Assembly (NCBI GenBank): GCA_029891345.1
Contig: CM056994.1
Coordinates: 60,233,251-60,297,250, forward strand
Direction: 5' to 3'
Length of the DNA stretch: 64,000 nucleotides
Source of the DNA: Dryococelus australis
Lineage: Eukaryota > Arthropoda > Insecta > Phasmatodea > Phasmatidae
Part shown: in pieces, positions 24,049 to 32,479 of the stretch
How positions within the stretch are numbered: the first letter of the stretch is position 1
Layout of the letters: every line of letters starts with the position of its first letter
The notes under the pieces: generated by a model
Databases searched by the model: none
The model's input: only the letters and a program-made list of their open reading frames with translations
Told to the model about the DNA's origin: nothing
Program-made: the position numbers and the translations under genes

Positions 24049-24559
24049 AATTTTTCTTTGTAATTTACCCTCAGCCCTTCAAAGTTAGTTTTTATTCAAA
24101 TTTAAATTTAAATTACTGTAAGTTTTTTAAGTCAAGAAAATTGCATATTCTTCATGAAAGCAAGCAATAAGTTAATAAATTTGAATTTAAATACAAGTCA
24201 TCAGTTTACCAATTCTGAAAGACACCCACTCATAGTATTGCAACAAAAGATTGTTTTCTCATCACTCATTATGCATAAGATATTATTGAAAAAATTTAGT
24301 GACCTGTGGAATAAATAAATAAATAACAATACACAAACTATTTGTTTTTAACTTGAAAGGAAATATTTTATTAAAAAATTAATAATCACTTTCAAGACAT
24401 AATAAATTATAAATCTTAGCATCAAACATCTTACATCACAAACCTTAAATGAAATACAAACATTGTTTACCACTAATAACTGAAAAATGACACATACCAA
24501 AAATCTTTAATGTATATTATATCACAAATTATAAAAGAAATAAATACAATATTTTTTTT

Positions 24560-24870
24560 GTTCATCATGTTAATATTTACACGTATAAGCCAAACAGACT
24601 TTGTTTAGTCAAAACTCTATCTTACTTCCTTAAAACTGGAAGAAAAAAAATAATCGCACCATATCATGATACAACTTCAAAAATATTCAAACAATCTATC
24701 ATTTACATGTACAAACCAAACAGGCTTTTTTTTGACCAAAACTCCATCTTATGTCATTAAAACTGAAAAAAAAAATAAATAATTGCACCATATACTGTTA
24801 CGACTTCAAAAATATTCAAATAATCCATAATTTACATGTACAAGCTAAACAGGCTTTTTAACCATAACAA
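24560..24870. repeat. ~127-bp tandem repeat, about 2.5 units
   Basis: ATTTACATGTACAAACCAAA / CAGGCTTTTT motifs recur near 24,575, 24,703 and 24,830 with intervening GCACCATAT and ACTTCAAAAATATTCAAA words. Confidence 0.7.
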
Positions 24871-24989
24871 TTTTCCCTGTTCACCTTTATGTTGTCAAAA
24901 ATGTGTTAAAGAGTGAAAAAAAATTACATCATTATATTATTGAAATAATAATAAAGTTTATTCAGAAACTTTCCAACATGAACGAATGA

Positions 24990-25465
24990 ATTTTCTTTAA
25001 ATATCCTTTCAACTTAATTAATTAATTTTAAAAAATTGTTACACCTAAGTGAATTTTCTTTAAAAATTGCTAAGCCTTGAAAGAAATTTTTACCAAATTA
25101 AATTATTGGACTTTGAAATTGTGAATAAGTCTTTAAAATCGTTACACCCGAATGAATTTTCCTGAAAAATAGTTAAAATTGAATATTTTTCTTTCAAAAT
25201 CATTAGCACTGATGAATTTTCTTTAAAAATAGGTAGAACTGAATGAAATTTCTTTAAAAATCGTTAGAACAGAATGGAATTTCTTTAAAAATCGTTAAAA
25301 CTGAATGAATTTTTCTTTAAAAATCATTAAAACTGAACATATTTTCTTTAAATATCATTAGAACTGAATGAAATTTCTTTAAAAATTGTTACACCTGAAT
25401 GTATTTTCTTTAATAATCGTTACAACTGAATGAATTTTCTTTAAAAATCGTTACAACTTTTATTT
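24990..25465. repeat. ~31-bp AT-rich tandem repeat
   Basis: A dozen or more degenerate units of the type TTTTCTTTAAAAATCGTTA plus AAACTGAATGAA. It lies in the Polinton interior where other copies would be expected to carry genes. Confidence 0.75.
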
Positions 25466-25629
25466 TCAATCATCAAACTCTAAAAATTTTTCACCCTATT
25501 ACAAGTAAAAAAAATTATAACAATTTTTTAATAATGAAAAAATTTGTGAAAAATTTGTGAAATTATACCGCAGAAGGAATCATTCGTCACTGAAAATGTG
25601 AATTTTCAATACAATTTATATCTAGGTTT

Positions 25630-26508
25630 AAGAACTATCCTTAATCTGCATTTTAAATGTAAAAAGAACTAGTTGTGAAGAAGGTGAAAGAGGTGAAGGA
25701 GGTAACGAGATTGGGCAATAAATTATTTCTTGCGGCGATGGATTGAACAAAGGCAGAGGTGGAGAAATGAATATATCTCGCACTGTTTCAGGTAACAATA
25801 TTTCAATAGATGTCAGACTTGGAGCAGGTAATACAACAAAATTAAAATTTTAAAAATTTGATTAAATCCTGGAACAAATTATCATTAGTAAATAAAGCTT
25901 TCAGAGGGACGTTTAGAGAGGGAGACGTTAAATCTAACGGTTTACAACAGGAGCAAATCTTGGGTATTGGCAGTCATTGCTCAGCTGTTTTTATTGTTCA
26001 TAAGTCTATAGCTCCAAACTCTGTAGGTGGGAGCACTGTGGCAGATGGTGCTACAAACTTTGAAGATGTCGTCACAGTGGCTGACGATGCTATGGACACT
26101 CTCTTAGACATGGGCACCATGGCGGATGGTGCTACAAACCTGGAAGATGTGAACGCCATGACTGACGACATTGTCGAAGCTCTCTTAGACATGGACACCA
26201 TGGCGGACAGAGCTACAAACTTGGAAGATGTGGACACAGTTGCTGATGGCATTGTGGAAGCTCTTTTAGACATGGGCACTGTGGTGGACGGTACTACAAA
26301 CTTTGAACATGTGAACGTCGTGGTTTTTCGGCGTTGCGGAAATTCTCGTAGATGGTGATAATGATGCCATCACTGGTTGAAATGTGAAGGAAAACTCCTC
26401 TTCCTCTAAAGAAGTTAAGAAACTGCTTACTAAATCATCCGAACCACTTAGTAGTCTATTGAAATACTCCAAATAAAAATCATCAAGCTCTTTGTTAAAA
26501 TCTTGCAT
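25630..26508 (-). pseudogene. Unfamiliar gene-like locus with 81-bp in-frame repeats
   Basis: Minus-strand ATG at 26,506-26,508 opens an acidic N-terminal stretch (MQDFNKELDDFYLEYFNRLL then LVSSFLTSLEEEEFSF) to a stop at 26,266. A second minus frame (26,279-25,998) runs through four 81-bp repeats (27 codons each). A third open stretch near 25,640-25,840 is Pro/Ser-rich (ISPPLPLFNPSPQEIIYCP), ending QIKDSS. A TATA-like TATAAATAGG lies about 100 bases upstream. The plus strand of the repeats is also open (25,858-26,358), so the coding strand of the repeat part is not certain. No family recognised. It may be one broken or spliced gene, possibly an accessory gene carried by the Polinton. Confidence 0.4.
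26029..26345. repeat. Four 81-bp tandem repeats
   Basis: Units begin near 26,029, 26,110, 26,191 and 26,272 with GACATGGGCACCATGGCGGA-like starts and ACAAACTTGGAAGATGTG in the middle. The fourth unit decays into GTGGTTTTTCGGCG. 81 is a multiple of three, so repeat number can change without a frameshift. Confidence 0.9.
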
Positions 26509-26604
26509 AGATAAGCCAAGTAAGTAGTCTTCATACGATCACGACATCGCAAAGCAAATCCAACTGACAAACAACTAGAAAAAGTGGAAGGGGCATAGAG
26601 GCTG

Positions 26605-26620
26605 AAGCCCTATTTATAAA
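26605..26620 (-). promoter_or_regulatory. Candidate TATA box
   Basis: TATAAATAGG on the minus strand, about 100 bases 5' of the ATG at 26,508. There is no initiator that I can fix with confidence. Confidence 0.35.
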
Positions 26621-26809
26621 AATTTCAAATTTTTCGGTAAAATGCTCAAGAAGCCTGATTGCTCCCCTCCAACCAGAAGTCAGAAGTCCGAACACCCATT
26701 ACCCTTTCTTCCCACACCACAAACTTTCAAATATCTTCAAGCCAACACCCCCAACCTCAGAGCCAAATCCCTCTGCTAAGTTTCTTGCTCGAAGAAATGT
26801 ATAACATTT

Positions 26810-27235
26810 ATTTATCAGTAAAATAACTTCTGAATTATAAAAAATAAATAACCTTTATATAATAATCCACTAATACTATTAGCAATGTATTAGAGATCAA
26901 CATATTTAATAAAACAATGTATAATTTATAGAAACAAAGTAATATCCATAAAAAAGATGCTATAATCCCTTTTAATCTTCTCTAAGATTACTTTAGTCTT
27001 TTAAGGGAAATATTTTTCTTATTCAAAATATATCTTATCTAAATCAAAAGACATGATAAGATATAATTTTAGAAAATATGTTCCTGTTTTCTTAATCAGT
27101 ATATTTTTAATCATATTTACGTTAAACATATACAGATGTTTCTATCCGTTAATGTGCCCGAACATGTTTCCAATTTGGTTAAAATGATAATTTATAAGAT
27201 ATTTCCAAAGAATTTGTTTTGGTAAAGGTTAGTGG
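26810..27235. other. AT-rich Polinton interior without recognised genes
   Basis: This is where the rest of a major capsid gene would lie on the minus strand, but no capsid motif can be read. Confidence 0.4.
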
Positions 27236-27239
27236 GTGT

Positions 27240-27519
27240 ACAGAGAAGCAAAACTTGTTTCATAAATATTTGTTTATTCAATTTCTTATTATTATTGCAC
27301 TTACTGGATTAATTGCATTGGCTGTCTTTTTAATTGTTATTCTTAATCTTATACTTAATTTCGATGGTAACATGTAAATATGATGATTTTGATAGAAATC
27401 CTTATTTCCGAAGGTAATGTTTACAGACCTGGTCGGAAAGGTTTATACACACGTATTTCTGTATTGGTGATTGCATTTTCATAAGTGATTAGTTTTTCGA
27501 CATTAAGTATATCTTCCAT
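27240..27519 (-). pseudogene. Polinton major capsid protein, N-terminal remnant
   Basis: Minus-strand ATG at 27,517-27,519, reading MEDILNVEKLITYENAIT, which resembles the start of Polinton double-jelly-roll capsid proteins. It hits a stop after about 30 codons; a shifted frame continues with HHIYMLPSKLSIRL, again capsid-like. Nothing recognisable remains beyond about 80 codons, far short of the usual several hundred residues. Its start overlaps the end of the small basic ORF by 17 bases, a compact spacing typical of these elements. Function would be shell formation; this copy cannot provide it. Confidence 0.5.
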
Positions 27520-27724
27520 TTCTATTAACAGTATATCCTAATTCTTCTAAATACAATTCGTTGCTTTGTGTTAACTTCATGGGTAACTTATTTGAAGTGA
27601 GCATTTTATGCTTATGTTTATGTATTTTATACTTCCTGTCTTCGAAATACGATACCTTACTGATATTGTTCTTAAAAGAACCGCCTACTTTACATCCAAA
27701 TATACTATTATACATAATACCCAT
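27503..27724 (-). CDS. Small basic ORF upstream of the capsid gene
   Basis: 73 codons, starting MGIMYNSIFGCKVGGSF, then a Lys/His-rich middle (KYKIHKHKHK) and a tail with QSNELYLEELGYTV. Small Lys-rich ORFs directly before the capsid gene are a recurring feature of Polintons as I know them, and the position and tail fit. It is the only short Polinton gene here without a visible break. Role unknown; a nucleic-acid-binding or virion component is possible but unproven. Confidence 0.5.
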   Translation of the reverse strand: MGIMYNSIFGCKVGGSFKNNISKVSYFEDRKYKIHKHKHKMLTSNKLPMKLTQSNELYLEELGYTVNRNGRYT

Positions 27725-27757
27725 TATGTTTGTAACGTGTAATGGAATGCAACAGTT

Positions 27758-28432
27758 TATATGGCTTTTTCTAAATGTAAATGAACTGTAATTTATTTGT
27801 TTTTTAAATGAATAAGTTTACTGTCTTGATCGACAATTGTAAAAACTATGTCATCAACACGATTAACTATTACTGGATAATATATAATGGTTTTTCAATT
27901 ATTTTATATCTTGGAGCGATAGCACACATGCATTCATATAGTGTATTTGTGGTTTTTCCATTCAAATATGAACAGCCTACAATATTAACATTTATGACAT
28001 ACATTAACCAACAATATATTAACCTGTTTTGATGATTTGTGCAATTCATTAGCGGGATACAGTCTCTGTTCTTCACCTAACATATTTGCAATTGAATTGT
28101 CTTCCGAGAAATCGATATCAACATTACTATACATTGAATTAGTTAATGTATTTGGATTTCCATGTAATTGGAAAAGTACTTCCTCAGGTAATGCCTCTTT
28201 AATGAATGTTTCAAGGTCATCCAACTGATAAGATCATACAGGTATCACAATCTTGTATGTTTTTACCAATATTAACAGTAAATGTTTGTTTATACATATC
28301 AATGTTTGGCATGCTGTTGTAAGTTATGGATTCTATTAGACTTATTTGCCCTTCTTTACCGAATTCTAATGCAGGGAAATATGCAGTACGCAATTTCTAC
28401 GAATTCATACTTAAAATCAACATAATTGACAT
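27758..28432 (-). pseudogene. Polinton penton-like (single jelly-roll) capsid protein
   Basis: Readable in pieces across three frames. Near 28,390 LRTAYFPALEFG; then ESITYNSMPNID; then SYQLDDLETFIKEALPEE (28,224 downward); IDFSEDNSIANMLG; KQVNILLV overlapping INVNIVGCSYLNGKT in the next frame (28,000-27,950); and DDIVFTIVDQDSKLIHL near 27,810. The order of motifs matches Polinton penton/minor capsid proteins. Breaks include an early TAG, a frameshift near 28,265, a TGA near 28,240, a frameshift near 28,000, one near 27,880 and an in-frame TAA near 27,790. In virions the penton occupies the five-fold vertices; here the gene is dead. It lies directly downstream of the protease. Confidence 0.7.
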
Positions 28433-28475
28433 ATTACTAAAATGTTTTACACATAAAATTACTCATACACCCTAT

Positions 28476-28817
28476 TTATAGCTTTAAAAAATGTAAACAT
28501 AATTGTCCACAATTGATTGTATTTGGTAATTGCTTGGGTTTGCATATTTTGTAAATATAATAATTACATATTTCAATTGGATGATGTAAATCGCCGAAAC
28601 TGTCATAATGCAATTATTGATTTACAACCCAATACATTCCTTCTTTTTGTTTCGAATCTAAATTAACTATCATACATCCACGAAGATTTGGTTTCTGTAG
28701 TAAATCATCTCTCATATACAAACCTCGGAAGTAGGGAATAACCAATTTCTTTTCAAATACATTAATATTTTTGTTTGTTAATGCACTTTTTGAAATAATA
28801 TTTAGGAATTTCTGCAT
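28476..28817 (-). pseudogene. Adenain-like cysteine protease of the Polinton
   Basis: ATG at 28,815-28,817, about 113 codons, close to family length. Motifs in order: KKLVIPYFRGLYMRDDL, GCMIVNLDSK, MYWVV, YDSFGDL and INCGQLCLHFL. This is the C5-type maturation protease shared by adenoviruses and Polintons, which cleaves capsid precursors. Two defects are visible. The catalytic His position before WV is Tyr, and an in-frame TAA (28,614-28,616) splits the gene between that site and the Asp/Cys part. The Cys in NCG is kept. The frame is otherwise continuous, so decay is by point changes rather than indels. It lies between the pX-like peptide gene and the penton gene. Confidence 0.8.
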
Positions 28818-28848
28818 TTTTTCTGCAGTTGGAGTTTTGTCGTCCTTG

Positions 28849-28995
28849 TCACACTTTGTAAGGTTTCAAATATATTCCTTTACCTTTTGATTTAACTGCT
28901 CTACTAATTGCTGTAACCCCTCCAAGGATTGATCCAAGAGCTGTTGATGCTGGAAATAGGAATGGAATGATTCCTCCTTTCTTTATTTTTCGCAC
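28849..28995 (-). pseudogene. pX-like membrane-active minor virion protein, C-terminal part
   Basis: An open minus frame reads KKGGIIPFLFPASTALGSIL, then a Gly/Ala stretch and KGKGIYLKPYK before a TGA at 28,849-28,851. A Gly-Gly-hydrophobic helix followed by a basic YLKPY motif is characteristic of a small Polinton/adintovirus protein placed just before the protease gene, thought to be a membrane-active or core peptide. A stop lies directly upstream in this frame and no ATG is available, so the start has been lost or shifted. Confidence 0.6.
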
Positions 28996-29252
28996 ATAAC
29001 TTTATCAACAACCCAAGCTCCAAGCTTTTCACCTGTAGTTGTAGATGGATTCTTCCTTATATTTGCTTCTTTATTGGCTAAAATTGTATCCTCTATATTT
29101 CTTTTATACAAATTATTAGTTCGATCGTAAACTACATCTTGTTCTTTAGATGTGTCATCCAAAGAGTTTATTCCATTGATCATTCCGTGCCAAACGTTTT
29201 GCAAGTTTAGTACCTGGTCCGCAATATTTGTATTTCGGTCAATGTAATTCAA
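28983..29252 (-). CDS. Small Polinton-type ORF ending GEKLGAWVVDKVM
   Basis: 89 codons, MNYIDRNTNIADQVLNLQNV at the start, an acidic/basic middle with NNLYKRNIEDTILANKEANI, and GEKLGAWVVDKVMCEK at the end. The GEK-GAW tail resembles a short conserved reading frame next to the pX-like and protease genes in other Polintons. No enzymatic motif. It is the first gene of the leftward set, starting about 100 bp from the rightward ATPase locus, so the two sets probably share a divergent promoter region. It overlaps the pX-like frame slightly. Role unknown. Confidence 0.5.
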   Translation of the reverse strand: MNYIDRNTNIADQVLNLQNVWHGMINGINSLDDTSKEQDVVYDRTNNLYKRNIEDTILANKEANIRKNPSTTTGEKLGAWVVDKVMCEK

Positions 29253-29355
29253 ATGGTAATTTATTAATCAATTTATTTATTACACAGCATCCTGTTTTGA
29301 TACATTTAGCATGAGCCATAGTTTTCAACTCAATGTGAGCCTAATATAGACCTAC
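29253..29355. promoter_or_regulatory. Divergent intergenic region of the Polinton
   Basis: An AT-rich gap of about 100 bp between the leftward and rightward gene sets. The head-to-head layout makes it the likely place for divergent promoters. No individual element is convincing. Confidence 0.35.
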
Positions 29356-30087
29356 ATGTATATTTTTATGTTAGTATGTTATGCAATACTGTGTAATTGT
29401 GTAGAAATGAAGGTTATAAAAAATGTACATTTGCTGGTAATTGTAAATATGAAAGAAAACATAATTGAACAGAAACATGGTATTCTTTTACTATCAAAGA
29501 TACATTGTATAACAAACTGTCCTTCTTCAGGTGGAAAATATTGTGTAATTATGACGTTGTTGGAGCATCCGAATGGCCTTAAATTTGAAAACATATATGT
29601 TTTCTAAAAGAATACAACAAGAGAAATATCAATCATTAGCGACCATTTTATAGTTAATTGAAGGTATGCAATATTTTCCTTTCACAAATAAAGAAGATAT
29701 AGTGCCTCCAAATGAAGCGTTACCCAATTCCGTATTTATTTGCATCGATGTTTGATGTGAACCACAGGGTGAAAAACAGTAATACTTTAGTTTTTGTCGA
29801 CATTTAAATGTTGATTGTTTTATCTATTGCAAAGTTATGCACGCATTCCAAAACATAATTGACACAATAATGCAAATAAGGTAAATGTTTTTAAATTTCA
29901 TAATATGAATCTGCAACATATTTACAATAATCATGTTTCAGGCGATATGACATTTACAAAGTTTAAATATAAGTGTTTTTACTATTGTAAAGAAAAATAC
30001 ATTTTTTTTGTGATTATACCAACACTTCTCCTATATAAAGGCAGATATAGGTCTGATTTTGACAGTTTTTTACTTCCAAGTGAATAA
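29356..30087 (+). pseudogene. Polinton FtsK/HerA-type packaging ATPase
   Basis: Readable in order: EQKHGILLLSKIHCI, a P-loop position reading CPSSGGKYCVI, then LLEHPNGLKFENIYVF; in the next frame EGMQYFPFTNKEDIVPPNEA, FICIDV (Walker B-like), CRHLNVDCFIYC; and finally MNLQHIYNNHVSGDMTFTKF with GRYRSDFDSF at the end. The set and order match the A32-type genome-packaging ATPases of Polintons. The P-loop is degenerate: Tyr follows GK where Ser/Thr is needed. There are frameshifts near 29,604 and 29,890 and three stops between. Such ATPases pump DNA into capsids. The next gene begins 3 bp after its stop. Confidence 0.75.
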
Positions 30088-30089
30088 CA

Positions 30090-30717
30090 ATGAGTATTTC
30101 AAAGTTTGGACATAGCGGTATAAAACATAATCATTATAATAACTGTTTAACCAAAAATCACAATGAGAATTGTGATTTGAACAGACATGTATTACGTGAT
30201 ACTGGTATGGCTGCATAAGATAGCGATGCGGTAAATAAACATTACATGGAAGACTTAAACACTATTATGGTAAATGTATTTATCTGCAATCAAACAATGT
30301 TAAATGGAAATTACTAAAATTAGCTGATTTGAATGATAACGTTTATAAAACAGGAGTGTAATTGCAAACACTTAAAGTAATATTAGGACTAATTTGCAGA
30401 GTAATGATTTTTGAATAGAAGAACATTTAAATGGATTTAGTAAGAATTTTAATGGTATGACAATCATAGTTTTTACAACACAACTTACAGAAATGCAAGA
30501 AAATTTAAGACTTATAATAAATGAAGTCCTAAATGCTACTATTACTAAACTACGTGAAACACGAATGGAACAAATAACGCAACATATAAGAGATGAATTG
30601 ATTAATAAAAATGTTGGTTTAGTTATGCAAACAGATTTGAGAAAACATAATAATGATTTGGATACACAAATCAATTTTATCATCAAAGACTTGAAAGTTA
30701 AAAATTTAACAAAATGA
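30090..30717 (+). pseudogene. Coiled-coil fibre-like Polinton protein
   Basis: ATG at 30,090, reading MSISKFGHSGIKHNHY, then DLNRHVLRDTGMAA, a TAA, and DSDAVNKHYMEDLN in the same frame. After a frame change an 86-codon stretch (30,457-30,717) is a strong heptad-type coiled coil (NLRLIINEVLNATITKLRET and onward). A DAVN(K/x)xxY box followed by a coiled coil is a pattern of fibre-like or tail-like proteins in phages and Polintons, so a virion attachment role is plausible. No knob domain could be read. The gene sits 3 bp after the ATPase stop. Confidence 0.5.
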
Positions 30718-30825
30718 GATGTTTGAGTAAAGTCGATAAGATTGAAAAAGCTGAAACTGTCGGCCTACTACATCAGTTAGAAAAGCAACAACTTAATTCA
30801 TATACAAATAGTTTGAATTTCATGT
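30715..30825 (+). CDS. Short ORF between fibre-like and next gene
   Basis: ATG overlapping the previous stop (AAAATGAG), about 36 codons, MRCLSKVDKIEKAETVGLLH then a Gln/Asn-rich end. Its tight spacing suggests it is the start of the next gene, cut by a TGA at about 30,823, rather than an independent gene. Confidence 0.3.
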
Positions 30826-30838
30826 GACTTAATCAAAC

Positions 30839-31541
30839 ATGTTGGTCTCTGTTTCGGATTTACATAATATTTTGTCTGTTGTAAAAGAGAAATATTTGCA
30901 AGCCAAACAAGCCTGTATGGAACAGGATGTTTTGATCGAAGACATATTAAAACCTGTTATGAGTAGAATGGATACATTGCATTCTGTGTTGAATAAACCT
31001 AAAGAAATAGCTTTGCAAATTAAAATGGAAAATGAAGTTTTAACAAAGAAAAAGCAATCCCTTTCTCAATTACCACAACATTAATAAGCTATAAACTATC
31101 TACATTTACACATGATACATTTGGTGTTTATCGACATGAAAACAACTGGTTCCTGGCATATTCATTAGTTAAATTTTAGCTGAGAATAAAATTAAAATAG
31201 GTCATTACGTAGCTGATGTCAGTTAAGGATTATTTGCATTATTGTTTAAAAACCTTCCAAATGGTTGTTCTGACATCTATTTGCAGAAATATAAAGAAGT
31301 AATTGTCGAACGAATGTTAATATTCGTTCAGATGATGAAAACCACAGTAGTAAGTGAAATACATAAAGATGAAATTGACAACCATTTTTCACCTGTATAT
31401 TGGAACAATCCTAATGAATTGGTCAATAGATTAAAACTACTCTTCACTTCGAGAGAGTCTGGGAATAATTCACATATGAATGAAATTGTTTCTATTATTG
31501 AAGAGTTAACACAAGATGGTTATATTACAAATGAAGTTTAG
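30839..31541 (+). pseudogene. Conserved unnamed Polinton protein
   Basis: The first frame, 30,839-31,084, is 81 codons and coiled-coil-like (LHNILSVVKEKYLQAKQACM, then LKPVMSRMDTLHSVL). A shifted frame has DTFGVYRHENNWFLAYS (31,107-31,160). Near 31,215 comes GLFALLFKNLPNGCSD, and the last frame (31,242-31,541) ends with YWNNPNELVNRLKLLFTS and EIVSIIEELTQDGYI. The DTFG, GLF-LL, and NELV-RL / IIEEL motifs in this order are typical of an unnamed protein encoded just before the integrase in Polintons. Its role is unknown. At least two frameshifts and two stops break it. Confidence 0.65.
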
Positions 31542-31553
31542 TAAGATTGCTTA

Positions 31554-32475
31554 GGAGCTTCACGCTCCTGCAAGGATAAGATATCCTAGAAGAAGAGTTA
31601 TATCTAATGGTTTAAATGATCCTTTTCAAGACGATTTGTGTGAAATGACATTGCTTTCCACATACAATAAGGGATACAAGTATATTTAAACCATAATAGA
31701 CATTTATTCGAAATATGGTTGGGGTATACCTTTGAAAAACAAAACTGGGAAATGAGTTACCGATGCAATGAAGATCGTTTTGAAAGAGAGAACGCACAAT
31801 TCGCTCCGAACCGACAGAGCATATGAATATTTTTCTGTGCTATTCCAGAAACTAATTACCGTATATGGTATTAATCACTAAGCAATGTATTCGGAGCTTA
31901 AAGCCAGTGTTGTGGAACATTACAAAAATCTATTAAACAGTTAATACATAAATATTTCACATCGAGGGGGCTTACAATTCGGTTGACATTTTGCCTGAAA
32001 GTTACATTTTATAATTCCAGATATCATAGAACTATCATGATGGCACCTAAAGAAGTTACGGATAGTGGTTTAATGAAAACTATTTATAATAATGTTAAGG
32101 TCATTGATGAAAGAAAACCAAAGTTCAAAGTTGGGGAATTTATATGTATCACAAAGCAGAAAGGAATCTTTGAGAAAATATCTATGGTGAAATGGTATTT
32201 TGAAATATTAAAAATTATTTCAATTAGACAAACACATCCCAGAACATATTACATAGGAACATATGATGGAGAACCAATGAAAGGAGGATTTTATGAACAT
32301 AAACTGCAAAATGTCAGTTCTCCAAATGAATATTTGGTTGATAAAATCATTAAAAGGAAGAAAGATATGTCCTTGGTTCGATGGAGATGATTATCAAAAG
32401 CACACGACTGCTGGGTTAAGAATCAATACCTTAAAAGATTGTTATACAATAATTTTAAATTGTTTTTATTCTAAA
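31554..32475 (+). pseudogene. Polinton c-integrase with chromodomain
   Basis: Retrovirus-like DDE integrase. The core is in one frame from ELHAPARIRYPRRRV (31,554) through DDLCEM, IIDIYSKYGWGIPLKNKTGK, RTDRAYEYF and VVEHYKNLL, so all three catalytic acids (in DLCEM, TDRA and VEHY) are present. Three stops (TAA near 31,686, TGA near 31,752, TAA near 31,879) interrupt it. A frameshift near 31,945 leads to the 135-codon open C-terminal part (31,983-32,390: YNSRYHRTIMMAPKEV, KFKVGEFICITK, GGFYEHKLQ). A chromodomain follows (YLVDKIIKRKKDMSLVRW), continuing after a TGA as HDCWVKNQYL to 32,475. The enzyme joins Polinton ends to target DNA; it is inactive here. Confidence 0.85.
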
Positions 32476-32479
32476 TAAA

